Shown piece after piece: positions 48,925 to 60,783 of a stretch of DNA of 64,000 nt. The notes beneath the pieces are model-generated. The model saw only the letters and a program-made list of their open reading frames with translations. It was not told where the DNA came from and did not search any database. Numbering within the stretch: position 1 is the first letter of the stretch; every line of letters begins with the position of its first letter. This DNA comes from Artemia franciscana (taxonomy: Eukaryota; Arthropoda; Branchiopoda; Anostraca; Artemiidae): contig NC_088871.1 in assembly GCF_032884065.1 (NCBI RefSeq), positions 12,686,393-12,750,392 on the forward strand, written 5' to 3'. Made by a program: the position numbers and the translations under genes.

Positions 48925-51111
48925 TAAAAAAACAATTTTTTAACTGAAAGTAAGGAGCGACATTAAAACTTAAAACGAACAGAAATTATTCCGTGTATGA
49001 AAGGGGCTGTCCCCTCCTCAACGCCCCACTCTTTACGCTAAAGTTTGACTCTTTGTCACAGCTCTACTTTTTAAAACAATGAAAAAAAGCGTAAAGAGCG
49101 AGGCGTTGAGGAGGGGACGGCCCCTTTCATATACGGAATAATTTCGGTTCATTTTAAATGCCGCTCCTTACTTGCAGTTAAAAAAAAGCTTGTAGTTTTA
49201 TTTAATTTCTGAACGTTTTTGAATTAATGCATGTTTTGATTTTGGCTCACCGCATATGAATAAATAAAACAAAATTTGCATGTTATTTTTGTTTGCTAAA
49301 TGGCTTTCTCATAGTTCTGATAAAAAAAGGGGGTCTAGAGGAGGGCTAGTTGCCCTCCAATTTTTGGTTACTTAAAAATGCAACTAGATTTTTTTATTTT
49401 TTCTTTTTTTAAGAACGTTTTTGTTAGTAATAAAGAAACGTACCTTACGAACTAACTTACGTAACAAATTTTTATATTTGTGTATTTTTATTCCGTATAT
49501 GAGGGGGTTCGCCCCCTCGTCAATACCTCGGTCTTTACACTAGAGCTTGAATTTTGTCACAAATCTTTAAGAACGACCCCTGAATCACAAAGGCCGTGGA
49601 ATAAATATTTAAAATTACTAAAAATACTTTAGCGTAAATAGCAAGGTATTGTGGAGGAGACGAACCCTCTTATATACGTAATATCTTATGTTCGTTTTAA
49701 GTTTCAATGCTGCTCATTACTTCCAGTTGAAAAAAATTATTTAATTTATCATTGTTTTTTTTTAAATAATGCTAGAAAATCCTGCGCCCCCTTCATGGAA
49801 ATTCTCCTCCCTCATGAAAAATTCCTCCATGGAAAGATCCTCCTACATAACCCCCGCTCCTCACCTAACGCAAAAAAGTCTCCCTGAAAACGTCTATACA
49901 CTTCACAATAACCATTACTATCTGTAAACAATGGTCGAAGTTTGTAACTAGCAATCCCTCCCCCAGTGACTGTTGGGGATTGAGTGTTCCCAAAGACATA
50001 TCTATTAGGTTTACGACTAAGTTAAACAGAATGGCTATCTCAAAATTTTGATCGTGACTTGGGGCCTAGGTGCCCTCCAATTTTTTGACCACTTAAAAAG
50101 AACACTATAACTTTTAATTTCCGTTAGAATGAGCCTCCTCTCAAGACATTCCAGGACCACTGGGGTCGATACGATCATCCCGGAAAAACAAAAAAACAAA
50201 TAAACACGCATCCTTGATCTGTCTTCTGGCAAAAAATACAAATTCCACATTTTTGTAGACAGGAGCTTAAAACTTCTACAGTGGGGATCTCTGATACGCT
50301 GAATCTGATGGTGTGATTTTCGTTAAGTGTGATTGTTTTAGAGGGTGTTTCCGCCTCCTTTCTAAAATAAGGCAAATTCTCTCAGGCTCGTAACTTCTGA
50401 TGGGTAAGACTAAACTTGATGAAACTTATATATTTAAAATCAGCATTAAAATGCAATTCTTTTGGTGTAACTACTGCTACTACTACTACCAATATCTCAT
50501 TACAGCACCAAGTCGCCTGAGGCCAACATAGCTACACACGCTCCTCCTCCAACCTAATCTATGCAAGGCCTCTTTACACCCTCCCAGGAAGTTCCCATTT
50601 CCTTTAAATCTTTATTTATAACATCCTCCCAACCCAGACAAGGACGACCTGCTTTCCGTGTAGCCCCAAACGGTTGGCCAAAAAGAAAACTCTTCGGCAA
50701 TCTGTCATCCTTCATCCGCAGAACGTGGCCTAGTCATCTCAACCTTTCTTTCATTATAGCCGTAGAGCGGGATTGAACCACTTTTTCGTACAGCCTACTG
50801 TTTGAAATACAGTCAGTCAGCCGGGTACCCAGAACAATCCGTAGGCAATTTCTCTGGAAAACAACTAGTAAGTTTTCGTCTGCTTTTCGGAGCACCCATG
50901 CTTCAGAGCCATATTTGACCACTGTCATCACTGTACCTTCCAATATTCTAATCTTGGTTTGCAGACTTGTCTTCCTATTCTTCCAAACTTTTTTTTACTG
51001 TGAAAAAGACTTTGGTGTAACTATTGGCAACAAAATTCCGTTTTTAGAGTTTCGGTTACTATTAAGCCGGGTCGCTCCTTATTACAGTTCGTGACCACGA
51101 ACTGTTTGATA
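48925..51111 (+). repeat. F1 foldback element (copy f), holding a LINE insertion
   Basis: The unit 2 counterpart of copy e, but with its right end intact: GGGTCGCTCCTTATTAC, the hairpin CAGTTCGTGACCACGAACTG (51085-51104), then TTTGATA. Interrupted at 50474-51010 by a LINE 3' fragment with a 13-bp target duplication. Without that insertion it is about 1.64 kb. Confidence 0.93.
50474..51010 (-). mobile_element. LINE type C 3' end inserted in F1, with 13-bp target duplication
   Basis: A minus-strand copy of the 33747 family (YGSEAWVLRKADENLL, VFQRNCLRIVLGTRLTD), with the microsatellite tail at its left edge. It interrupts an F1 repeat and is flanked by identical 13-bp copies of TTTGGTGTAACTA (50461-50473 and 51011-51023). 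This is the expected product of target-primed reverse transcription with 5' truncation. Confidence 0.93.
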
Positions 51112-52659
51112 CGGGACCTAGAGATCGAAACCGGCTATAGCAACACACGGCAGACGGCGGGACTCTAGTAGTCAAGAAGCGTCCCAAATCCGATTGCTTA
51201 CTTTAGCGTCAATCCTGGGCGCCAATGGTGGCGCCATTGATAGATCTCTGCTCAGCAATATGAGAGACAGTTTGATTCTAGCTACCGCAAGGACCATTAT
51301 TGTCAAGAAGCGTCATTAATCTATAGACTAGCAGTAATGTAGTTAAAACAGCTACAACAAATAAAAGAAGTTCCCCCCAGAATATTTCTCAGCTTTTGCC
51401 CTTTAAAGCATTTATCCATTCTCAAATACTCTCTTAACATTATTTCTTAAGACAGATATTTAAGGACCCTCCCACATCGCAAGCTGAAAATTTTTGCATG
51501 AATGATTTGATTGAGGTGTTTTGATTTTAGAATGACATTACGTTGAACTTTGTCTATTAAATTGTAACTGAACACAAATTGGAAGCTTTTTTTTAACCTT
51601 AAGTTTATTCAAAAAAATAAGTTTTTTGCCAATTTATTATTTCATTATTGTTTTTATTACTTTACCATTATTTATATTTTGTTGAGTATATTAATTATAT
51701 AAGTTTATTTTTAAAAATATTTTTAAATAGTGATTTTATTTTAAAGAGTAATTGAATGCATCTTGGATCTTGTCATAGCACGATACTATTCAATTCCGAA
51801 ATTATGTAGATATCTCTTATACTTTCAGCAAAAATAATTTTTTTTTAAGTTTTTCGGCGAAAAAAAACTTAATTAATAAAATAAGCTTCAGTCTGGACAA
51901 GGTTTAAATAAGTCTATTTTATCCACTGTTTAATTAAAGAATCCATCTTCGGGTTCACACCGAAAAAAATAAATAAAAATTGATTAGGCAATTGCACTAA
52001 GGAGCAATTTTGATTGCCGTAATGGTGGTATAGGACTGTCTCGTGCATGAATGAAATCACTGTTGCCTAGACTAAACTGTCGAATAAGACATTTTTTCAA
52101 CTAAATAAATTGCTTGACATAGCAACTAAAATTACGAACATCTGTTTGAACCAAAAGGATACGGCATTAGACTTTACAGTCCCTACCGGCGGTGCTGATC
52201 TTCGTTCCTTGGCCCCTCAGCCAGGAAGTGCAATGGGGGGTTTGAACCAAGTTTGTGTTTGGACCAAGAGTAACACTAATTTGAAACCTAATAGAAATAT
52301 AAGTAAAATTCCATTCCACTCATCACAGAGCGACTGTATTTCATATTCATCGGAAAAACTACAAAAAGTCAACCACACCTAGATCACATGACGCTGGAAA
52401 TAAAAATTGAAAACTCTCCGCACAAAAGAAAACGCCAGTTTTCAAGATACAGATCAGCCCATTATTCAATACACTTCAATCTTAAAAACTAAAAAAGAGT
52501 AATGAATCGTAAAAATCTCCTTATTTAGGAATCACTTATTGCTAGAACTAAAAGAAATTAATAAGCATAAATTAACTCGTAGATTAATAATGAAACAAAA
52601 TATACGAGATGCCTTGGTCGCAATGCTTGTCGTACATTTCCTAATCTGTATTCTTCATT
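51112..52659. other. Intergenic, 3' of BZW/5MP
   Basis: The right part should hold the BZW/5MP 3' UTR. A 90-codon plus-strand frame at 52110-52382 is unrecognised and overlaps that region on the other strand. AT-rich block at 51590-51780. Confidence 0.35.
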
Positions 52660-52688
52660 TTATTCCTCGTCTTCGCCCGATTCCGACT
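52660..52688 (-). CDS. kra: BZW/5MP last coding exon (acidic tail and stop)
   Basis: A 29-base coding segment after a TTTTTTTTCAG acceptor. Joined to the previous exon through a split Glu codon it gives the tail ESESGEDEE and a TAA stop. Vertebrate BZW1 ends in a similar Glu/Ser tail (EESESEAEEGD), so the acidic tail supports both the splice choice and the stop. AATAAA overlaps the stop codon; it is too close to serve as the cleavage signal. The 3' UTR runs to lower coordinates and its end could not be fixed. Confidence 0.85.
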
Positions 52689-52739
52689 CTGAAAAAAAAG
52701 GAAGAAGAATAGTATATATACGTATATACATATATTTAT

Positions 52740-53065
52740 ATCAACTTAAAGAGTTTACAAAGCAGAAACCAAATGAACAGAATGTACACAACATGCACTT
52801 AAAGAGTAAATGGAAAACATAGATAATATCGTAATAAACATACTATGGAAAGACTGCTACAAACAGCTTGATCATAAAAAAGTTAAATCCATACGAATGG
52901 AATGTACAAAAAAATGTAGATAAAAAAACCGTAAGAGATATACTAAGGGAAGATTGCCACAAACAACCTAAGAGTTGGCGAGAGCAGAATCAGTATACAA
53001 ATAATACGTACAAGACGTACATAAAAAACAAAGAAAATACCTTAATAAACACACCCAGACGGGTA
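52740..53065. repeat. Degenerate tandem repeat, about 105-bp unit, in a BZW/5MP intron
   Basis: About three units with GAATGTACA...ATACTA..GAAGA.TGC.ACAAAC.. text. A 66-codon plus-strand frame at 52868 runs across them and is not credible as a gene. A further weak unit lies at 53745-53820. Confidence 0.45.
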
Positions 53066-55284
53066 TAGAAAACTTTAAGGCGATAAAGGCATTAAAGAAT
53101 CGGCTCAACTTGTCCATTATAACTTTTTTAGTTTGCGAGGCGAAACTATTTGGAATTAATTGAGCTGTCTTGCCATAGCTTGTAGAGCTTGGATGAGAGA
53201 TCCGAATAAGCGATAAAAAATAAAAGCCGATACCTCCTTTCCCTTAAATCTTAGACTTTTCTTTTATTTTCACCGTTTTGTACCGCATTAGAGGTATTCA
53301 GTTTTAGTGAAAGTTACATCATCAGTAAGTACGAATTTGATTTTTTCAGTTTAAAGGAGTAGAATTTTTTTCAAAATTCCGGAAAGGACAGCCCCTAAAA
53401 ATGTCCAAAAACATCTGCTTGATAAACTTTAAGTGTCAGCTCAAAGGAAATGCCATTTGAGCAATTTAACAGCTTTGGGAGCTCACTCTGGTGCTGACTG
53501 CTTTGACTGTAAACTTTGCCGACACAGGGGATGTATTATTTATGCTGCAGGTACATTATGGAAATGGCACTTTGCTTAACAATTAGTAAAAGATGATATT
53601 AAAAAAAAACAACAAACTAATATATTGTTAGCTTTCCGAACTATTAACAATTCAAAATCTCCTGTCAAGTTTTACTAGAAGTTTAAGGAAACATCATTTC
53701 AGTAATTTGGCAGCAGTAATTTGGGAGTTGCGAGTTCACAAAGTGGAATCTACACGATTAGAATGTATATAACAAGTATACATAAAAATAACCTTAACAA
53801 ACATTCTAAAGGAACGATTACATCAAAACTTGAATTTTTCCTTATTTGGAATCACTATGCACAGCTGGTTCTTATTGTTACCAAAACTTAGTTTTTTAGA
53901 ATTTCGGTTATTATAGTTGTACAGTACAACAAGTACATAATCATAATTATAATAATTATACAGTACAATAAGTACATAATTATATTGTACAGTACAATTA
54001 TAAGTACAAGTTGCTCTATAGTTACAGTTCTTTACTAAGATTCGTTACCTTAAAGTTCGTTAAGTCTATTAGATTTTAGCACTGGAACATCTTGTAATGA
54101 ATTATGTCTAGACTGTCAAGGGTCAAGTCCTAAGTATTTCCTAGTATAGTTAGAATATAGATGGCGTTTCAATGTATATTGCTCCGACCAATACAGCTTA
54201 TTGTAATTAAATGCAACTACTAATTGAACAAGCGCAATTATTATGCCAAATCGGATATCCTTTAAACAGCAAAATTAATTTTGCGCAAAGAATTTAAGAA
54301 TTTAAAAACATGGTTAAAATCTAGTGATCTAGATTTCCTTCTATGTACACCTATGGTATTCCTGCTATACCATAAACTATAGTTGAAACATAATAAAACC
54401 CATCAGAGTTAAAAACTCTGCAACTCCATAGCACCTATTAAGGAAAGTTCTAAAAGAATGTTTTTTTTTAATATATCCTGGTACATAAATAGATCAAGAG
54501 TTTTCTACATAGAAAAGAACGAGTAGTGGCCCATCGAGCTCCGACGCACAATAGGCAAATAATTAATTAAATAGGTTTCAATGTGCACTATTAAAAGCAA
54601 TTCATTAATTGCAATTGCCTATTGAAAACCAAAAATTAACTGCAATCAGCTTATTCGACACGGCGACTGTATGAATATGCACCATACTGCCATCTAGTAT
54701 TACCAAGTAAAGGAAGTACACATGACACGACCCAGGTTAGAACAGCTTTAAATATTCTGAAGCCAACACTTCGATCACTCTTCCACAGTATCCACCCTTC
54801 GACCATCCTCGATCTTGAAAGACACTAGAACTCGTGATTACCAATCCAATGAGCCCCCTCCGACGTTTATACGATCACTCTTTCTATATAAACCTTATAT
54901 GCCCCCAGGGCATAACTTAGTACCCTTGCCCTAAGGGCTATGGGGTTGTTGTCATACTCAAATACATAATTTCCGGACTTTTCAATTACGTTAAACAAAA
55001 TGGCTACCTCAAAATTTCGATTTTACCAAATATATTATCTCAGTATTTTGAAGCCAATCAATAATTTTTCTTCACTTCCTCTAACCATATATCATATGAA
55101 TAATTGAAAAAGAATCTCTGAGCTCTTCTCTTCACCAAACCTCCTTGACGTCTCATCCTTTCCTGACCCCTATATAGGCGAATAATGCGTGATGTAAACA
55201 CTGTGAACGAAGCACAATATACTACTATCCCTCACCCCTCAATTGAAGCATGTTTCAAGTTAGAGAATAGCTTGATATATTTAC
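53066..55284. other. BZW/5MP last intron, unassigned part
   Basis: AT-rich, with a short (TACAGTACAATAAGTACATAAT)-type repeat at about 53930-54010. No gene seen. Confidence 0.35.
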
Positions 55285-55407
55285 CCGTTTCAGCATTCTG
55301 AAGCCAATCAACAAACTTTTTCATTTGCTCGAGAAAAACTGACTTTCCTTTTTGTGAGTGGGATTCCTTGTACCATTTCAGAATTACTTCTTCGCTTATG
55401 ACATCAG
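55285..55407 (-). CDS. kra: BZW/5MP penultimate coding exon (end of the W2 domain)
   Basis: A 123-base exon after a CATTTTCAG acceptor and before GTAAAT. With the split Thr codon it reads [16 protein letters not shown], then [20 protein letters not shown]. This is nearly the vertebrate BZW1 text ([29 protein letters not shown]). It contains the aromatic/acidic box of the W2 domain. It has no long open frame of its own and was found by following the gene from the 59456 exon. It ends in phase 1, matching the short last exon. Confidence 0.93.
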
Positions 55408-55611
55408 CTGAAAATGTATAATATACAATTAAAACACAAGGAAAATAAAACTTTCAAAGTAGTCTTCTTCTTTTCTTCACATTATCGTTTTGAGAGTGTT
55501 CGAGTCGTAAAGAGAAACAAGTGTCACATATTTTTGATTTGACAAAACAAATCATTCTTGGAACTAGCAAAATTTAACTAACAAGAAAAAAATTAATCTT
55601 ATACTATGATT

Positions 55612-55790
55612 CTGCAGTAGCACAGACAATCTGCTTGGCAATACGAGGCCTAAAGATCTATCTCATCTGCGGCAAAAATGGACAACAGGCTTGCTACTTG
55701 CCCCTACAACAAAACCCAGAAACTGGAACGTCAATTTGGCACCCTATGCACCAACAATGGCTCCGAACGATCGTTAACCCTTATTCTGTG
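55612..55790 (+). mobile_element. tRNA-derived SINE-like element, copy 1
   Basis: The head GCAGTAGCACAGACAATCTG (box A-like) and AAGATCTATCTCATCTGC (box B-like) aligns with the head at 61510. The body AACTGGAACGTCAATTTGGC...AACAATGGCTCCG aligns with AACTAGAACGTCGATTTGAC...AATAATGGCTTTG at 61625. Old copy; the overlapping 60-codon frame is not a gene. Confidence 0.5.
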
Positions 55791-56599
55791 TGATTTATCG
55801 TCTGAAATTTGTCCAACAACGAGGGCATGTTTAGCAAATCTCGAACTCAATTCCAGTTAGAATCCAGGAGCATTCTGATAATCGTTTGTTTCAGAAGCTC
55901 CTTAAAAATAATCTGAAAGTCAAATCTGCAGAACAAAAGTTCAAATTTTTTTTCTAGTGTTTTAGCAGTTTTTTGTTTTGTTTGACAAGTTGGTTTAAGG
56001 CTGATTTAATTTTAGCATTGTTCAGGTCTTGGCAGTAAGTGCCATTGAATTGGCAGCGCTAAAGTGACACTCGGCATGTACACCGTTTTTCTTTTTTCTT
56101 TTTTTTTTTAAGACTATAAGTATACTTGTGTTTAAATAAAAATGTTCTAATTCTAATTCCTAAGGGTCCTACAGGGGAGATGCTCCCTCTTATTTTTATT
56201 TTTTTTGTAATTTTTTGCGTAAGGAGACTTCAAATTAATACCGGCGCAACCAAAATCTCCAACGTATGCATGCAACAACCTAATTCAAGTAAAAAAAACT
56301 ATTTTCTCACTGAGTTAAATCAAAAAAGCTATTTTCTCGGCAGCAACATTTCAGGTCACCCTATAGACAAATGTCTTCACACCGGACAATAATTGTTTCG
56401 CTTCTATTTTTGACTTCTTTTTCTAGGAGAGAAAAAGAAAAGAAAAAAAGACACTGTGTAAAAATTTCCCTTCGGCAACTAAAATAAAGAAACAAGAGCT
56501 AAAAGCTCATATGGCACTTGTGACGAGGCAAGAAGAGCTAAGAGCCAAGAGCTCATATGGTATGAGCTCTAACAAAATTCTAAGAATCAATAGATTGAT

Positions 56600-58335
56600 T
56601 TAAAAGGAAAATCAGAGACTTAATGCCGGTCAGGACTTAAAATAAAAGCTCTGAGTCACGATGTCCTTCTAAATATCAAAATTAATTAAGATTCGATCAC
56701 CCACTCGTAAGTTATAAATACCTAATTGTATCAAATTTTTCCTCTCCCTTTAGCCCCCAGATTGTCGAATCGGGGAAAACGACTTTATCAAGTCAATTTG
56801 TGTAGCTCCCTGATACACCTACCAATTTTCATCGTCCTAGCACGTCAAGAAGCACCAAACTCGCCAAATCCCTGAACCTTTCCCCCCAACTCCCCCAAAG
56901 AGAGCGAATCCAGTACGGTTACGTCAATCACGTATCAAGGACATTTACCTATTCTATCCACCAAGCTTCATCCCTATTCCTCTACTCCAAGTGTTTTCCA
57001 AGATTTCCCCTCCAACTCCCCCAAATGTCAAAAGATCTGGTCGGGATTTGAAATAAGAGCTCTGAGACATGAATTCCTACGAGATATCAAATTTCATTAA
57101 GATCCGATTACCTATTCGTAAGATAAAAATGCCTCAATTTTCACGTTTTCCGAGAATTCCGGTTTCCCCCTCCAACTCCCCCCCACTGTCACAGGATCAT
57201 GTCGAAATTTAAAATTAGAGCTTTAAAGCACAAGATCCTTCTAAATATCAAATTTCATTAAGATCTGGTCACCATTCGTAAGTTACAAATACCTCGATTT
57301 TCAAAATTACCCCCCCCCCCCCAACTCCACCAAAGAGAGCAGATCCGGTCCGGTTATGTCAGTCACGTATCTTAGACAGGTTTTTATTCTTCCAATCCAG
57401 TTTCATCCTGATATCTCCGCTTTAAATATTTTCTAAGATTTCTGGTCCCCCCAACTGCCCCCCCCCCCCTATGACACCGGATCCGACTGAGATTTAAAAT
57501 AAAAGATCTGAGTTACGAGGTCCTTCTAAATATGAAGTTTCATGAAGATCCGATCACTCCTTCGTAAGTTAAAAATACGTCATTTTTTCTAATTTTTCAG
57601 AATTACCCCCCTCCCCTAATACAGCAGATCCGTTCCAATTATGTAAATCACGTATCTAAGACTTCTGCTTATTTTTCCACCAAGTTTCATCCAGATTCTA
57701 CCAATCTAAGCATTTTACATGATTTTAGGTTCCCCCTCCGCAAACTCCCCCCAATGTCACCAGATTTGGTCAGGATTTAAAGTAAGAGCTCTAAGACACG
57801 ATATCCTTCTAAATATCAAATTTCATTGAGATCCGATTACCCGTTCGTAAGTTAAAAGTACCTCATTTTTTCTAATTTTCCAGAATTAACCCCCCCCCCC
57901 CCAACTACCCCATAGAGAGCGGATCCGTTCCGGTTATGTCAATCATGTATCTAGGACTTGTGCTTATTTTTCCCACCAGATTTCATCCCGATCCCTCCAC
58001 ACTAAGTGTTTTCCAAGATTTTAGGTTTTCCCCTCCCAAATCCCCCCCCCCCCAATGTCATCAGATCCGATCGGGAATTAAAATAACAGCTCTGAGACAC
58101 GATATACTTCCAAACATCAAATCTTATTAAAATCTGAGCAACCATTCGTAAGTTAAAAATACTTCAATTTTCTTTTTTTTTCAAATTAAAGGACCCCCCA
58201 CTCCCACCAGATGGTCAAATCGGGAAAAAGACTATTTCTAATTTAATCTGGTCTGGTCTCTGATACGCCTGCCAAATTTCATCGTCCTAGCTTACCTGGA
58301 AGTGCCTGAAGTAGCGAAACCGGGACCGACAGAAT
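56600..58335. repeat. Minisatellite of about 280-300 bp units in a BZW/5MP intron
   Basis: Six recurrences of AATAAGAGCTCTGAGACACG-like text (about 56640, 57050, 57212, 57497, 57780, 58080). Each is followed by ATCAAATTTCATTAAGATCC, TTCGTAAGTTAAAAATACCTC, a C-run with CAACTCCCCCAAAGAGAGCG, and CCAAGTTTCATCC. Spacing is mostly 280-303 bp, with one 408-bp and one 162-bp unit. The array ends in ACCGGGACCGACAGAATTTG. More GC-rich than its surroundings, with C-runs of up to about 14. Confidence 0.9.
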
Positions 58336-59455
58336 TTGCGATTGCTATATGTAACTTGGTTAATACCAAGTGCCATAAAAACGTCCTAATGCCCTTGATG
58401 TATTTGCCATAAAAAATATTCCTGAGGCCACATCTTCTTCCAAAGATAAATACAGAAATATTTTGTAAAAACAATAGAAACCTTTTGCTTTGTAATATAG
58501 CCAAATTGTTTGCAGAGCCAAGTCAAAGAAAACTTATTTTTGATATGTAGCTTAGATGTAGCTGAAAAAGGTTTGGATGTTTCTGGACCATCTCTTTTCT
58601 GTTTTTACTCAGAGTTTAGATCATTTTTTGTTAGACTGGGCCAAATTATTGCCAGTGTCTGTATTCGGAGAATCCAGTTTGATGTATAACTAAAAAGGGT
58701 CTTAAATGTTTATATTTATAGTCAGGGACTGTCTGATATTGTTCTACTTTAAACATGGAGCATTCATTTTTGCTCTGTTGCCCAAAATTGAAGTCATTTT
58801 TGATGTTTAGTTTAAAGTATCTAAAATTTACAAGTTTTTCCTTCTTCTGAGGGAATCGGTAGATGGCTTTGAATAGATCGATCCCTTTGGGAGACGATTT
58901 TAATTAGATTTGAAGTGTCTAATACTCTCCTTTTCTTTCTGCGGGCGATCAGCGTGAGCTGCGTATCTGCGTGTTTATTGGGGGTTACTTAGCCCTTTTA
59001 AAAACGAACCCATTTTTCCTTTCTTTTTTGCGCCGTTTTTGGCTGAGTCTTTAAGAAGAATTCCCAACATTTTATCCCCGGATAAACGCAAGTTTATTTC
59101 TAAGCATACAAAACTGTAGACTGGACTTGTGTGTGGAAAAAAAAAAGATAGTAAGAAAAGCTGTAAGCCCTCTTGTCTTTCGAGTTCAAACCATTACTAA
59201 TACTAATTTTTAAGACAGAGGATTTTCCCTACAGATTCTGTACTAGAGGTTGCGAAACTAAGTAATATATTTCCTCTTCTTAAACCTAATTTTAAAGAAG
59301 TTAGGCCGAATTAAAATTGGCACGTAAATTAGACCACTGCTTACTCGTACGGGAACTCCGAGATTTTTTTCTTTCCTTTTCAAGATTTTCCTATATTTTT
59401 CTAAACTTTTCATTTTTTTGACAAAAAAGAAACGAAAGAAAATCATATAACTTAC
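58336..59455. other. BZW/5MP intron, unassigned part
   Basis: No recognised element. Frames at 58292 and 59258 are the minisatellite edge and intron read-through from the W2 exon. Confidence 0.4.
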
Positions 59456-59678
59456 TCTTGTATAGAAGTAATATGATTTTTTGAAAGGCCTTCATGAAGG
59501 CAATATTTTCAAAACAATATTCTTGAATTCGAATGAGTAGTGATAGTTCGGCTTTGGGTGATTCCCCAGTGAATTCTTGGAAGACTGGTGCCCATTGTTT
59601 CAAGTGTTGGAGGGCTTGTGACGCAACAAGCTCCTCCTTCTTGTTCCACTCAACAGCGCTCATGATTGTGTTAAATAT
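59456..59678 (-). CDS. kra: BZW/5MP W2-domain exon
   Basis: A 223-base exon between TTACTTTTAG and GTAAGT. It reads IFNTIMSAVEWNKKEELV, then LKQWAPVFQEFTGES, LLIRIQEYCFENI and FMKAFQKIILLLYK. This follows the C-terminal region of BZW1/BZW2 (vertebrate VEWNKKEELVAEQ and KIQEYCYDNIHFMKAFQKI). The W2 (HEAT-like) domain of this family binds eIF2 and eIF3 partners, and the protein acts as a competitor of eIF5 in start-codon selection; that function is from family knowledge. It starts in phase 0 and ends with one base of the next codon. eIF2B-epsilon and eIF5 also carry W2 domains but match this text much less well. Confidence 0.92.
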
Positions 59679-59734
59679 CTAAAAGTAAAACGAAAAAAAA
59701 ATAATTGTTCAGCTTGGTTCTGAATAAAATCGAA

Positions 59735-60261
59735 TTGTGGTTTGGCAGTCGGATTTCACATCACCCAAATAAACAAACATCTTTACTTGGGTGATAATTC
59801 CTTTCGTTTGTATTTTACATTCTTTCTACGGACAAAAAAGCTATTCTCTTACTGAGTTAGTTTTCACATCGGCAGCTAGATTTCATGTCACCCTATAGAC
59901 AAATGTCTTCACATCGGCAAATAATTGTTTCGTTTCTATTTTTGACTTCTTTTTCTAGGAAAAAACAAAAACAAACCCAACTACTTTCTCACAATAAAAA
60001 TTTCACTTCGGCAACTAAAATAAAGAAAAAAATAAAAAGAATATATACTTTTTGTCACTGGTTAAATTTAACTTTGGTAGCCCAATTTCAGGTTACCCCA
60101 TAGACAGTTGTCTTCCCATGGGTGAGTAATTTTTTCGCATCTATTATCAACTTCTGTCTAAAAAAAAAGACAGAAGAGACAGAAGCTACTTTCTTACTGT
60201 GTTAAATCTCGTTTCAACAGCCATATTTCACGTAACAAAATAATAATAATAATAATAATAA
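59735..60261. repeat. Tandem F3-like modules and (AAT)n tail
   Basis: About four modules of 125-150 bp built on ATTTCATGTCACCCTATAGA, AAATGTCTTCACATCGG, AATAATTGTTTCG and TCTATTTTTGACTTC, starting near 59752, 59878, 60084 and 60222. They end in an AAT microsatellite (60238-60261). A solitary module is at 56345-56430. Lies next to the BZW/5MP W2 exon, on its upstream-intron side. Confidence 0.7.
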
Positions 60262-60783
60262 AGAATAAAAACTACACGTATAAATATTCTTTCCGTTTCT
60301 CTTTCAGATCCCATATGAGTAATTCCTCCTCTAATGTTGCAACATTATATTTAAACTAAATGAGGTCTTCTTAATTTTATAACGGTAAAATGTACGTTAT
60401 GTTTTTTTTTGATTAGATAGGTACAATAATAACTGTTTACTTATACCTCACTATATAAACATAATACGTGGATTAACGAAAAGAAATGAAAATAAGAAGA
60501 AAAAAGAAGCCTTTCCTATGACAAAACTACAAAAAAATCCACCAAAACAATCCAACAAGAGGATGACATGGACCTAACCGCAAATAATCGTCTTCTATTA
60601 ACTTTGAATGACTAAACATGAGACGGGGTACTTTCTGGAACACACCACCGAGATTAGATGCAGGTAACAGCTGCTAAAAACAGAAGCTATTAATCAATTG
60701 AGGAACAATCCAAGGTGGGAGAGAGAAATTCTCTTATTAGTACCAGTTCAGAGGACCAAGTGCTACAAGTCGCTTACGGCTGG

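Larger units (their letters stand above)
43687..50424 (+). repeat. 6.7-kb tandem segmental duplication, unit 2
   Basis: Second copy, 6738 bp against 6660 bp because it keeps about 79 bp missing from unit 1. Homology ends at GATGAAA inside an F1 element; beyond that point this unit runs on into the normal right part of F1. The single-copy continuation here, and the single-copy left flank of unit 1, define the duplication boundaries. Confidence 0.97.

Noticed and set aside
52110-52382. 90-codon plus-strand frame as a separate host gene
   Set aside because: No recognisable family, no splice or regulatory support, and it lies where the BZW/5MP 3' UTR is expected on the other strand.
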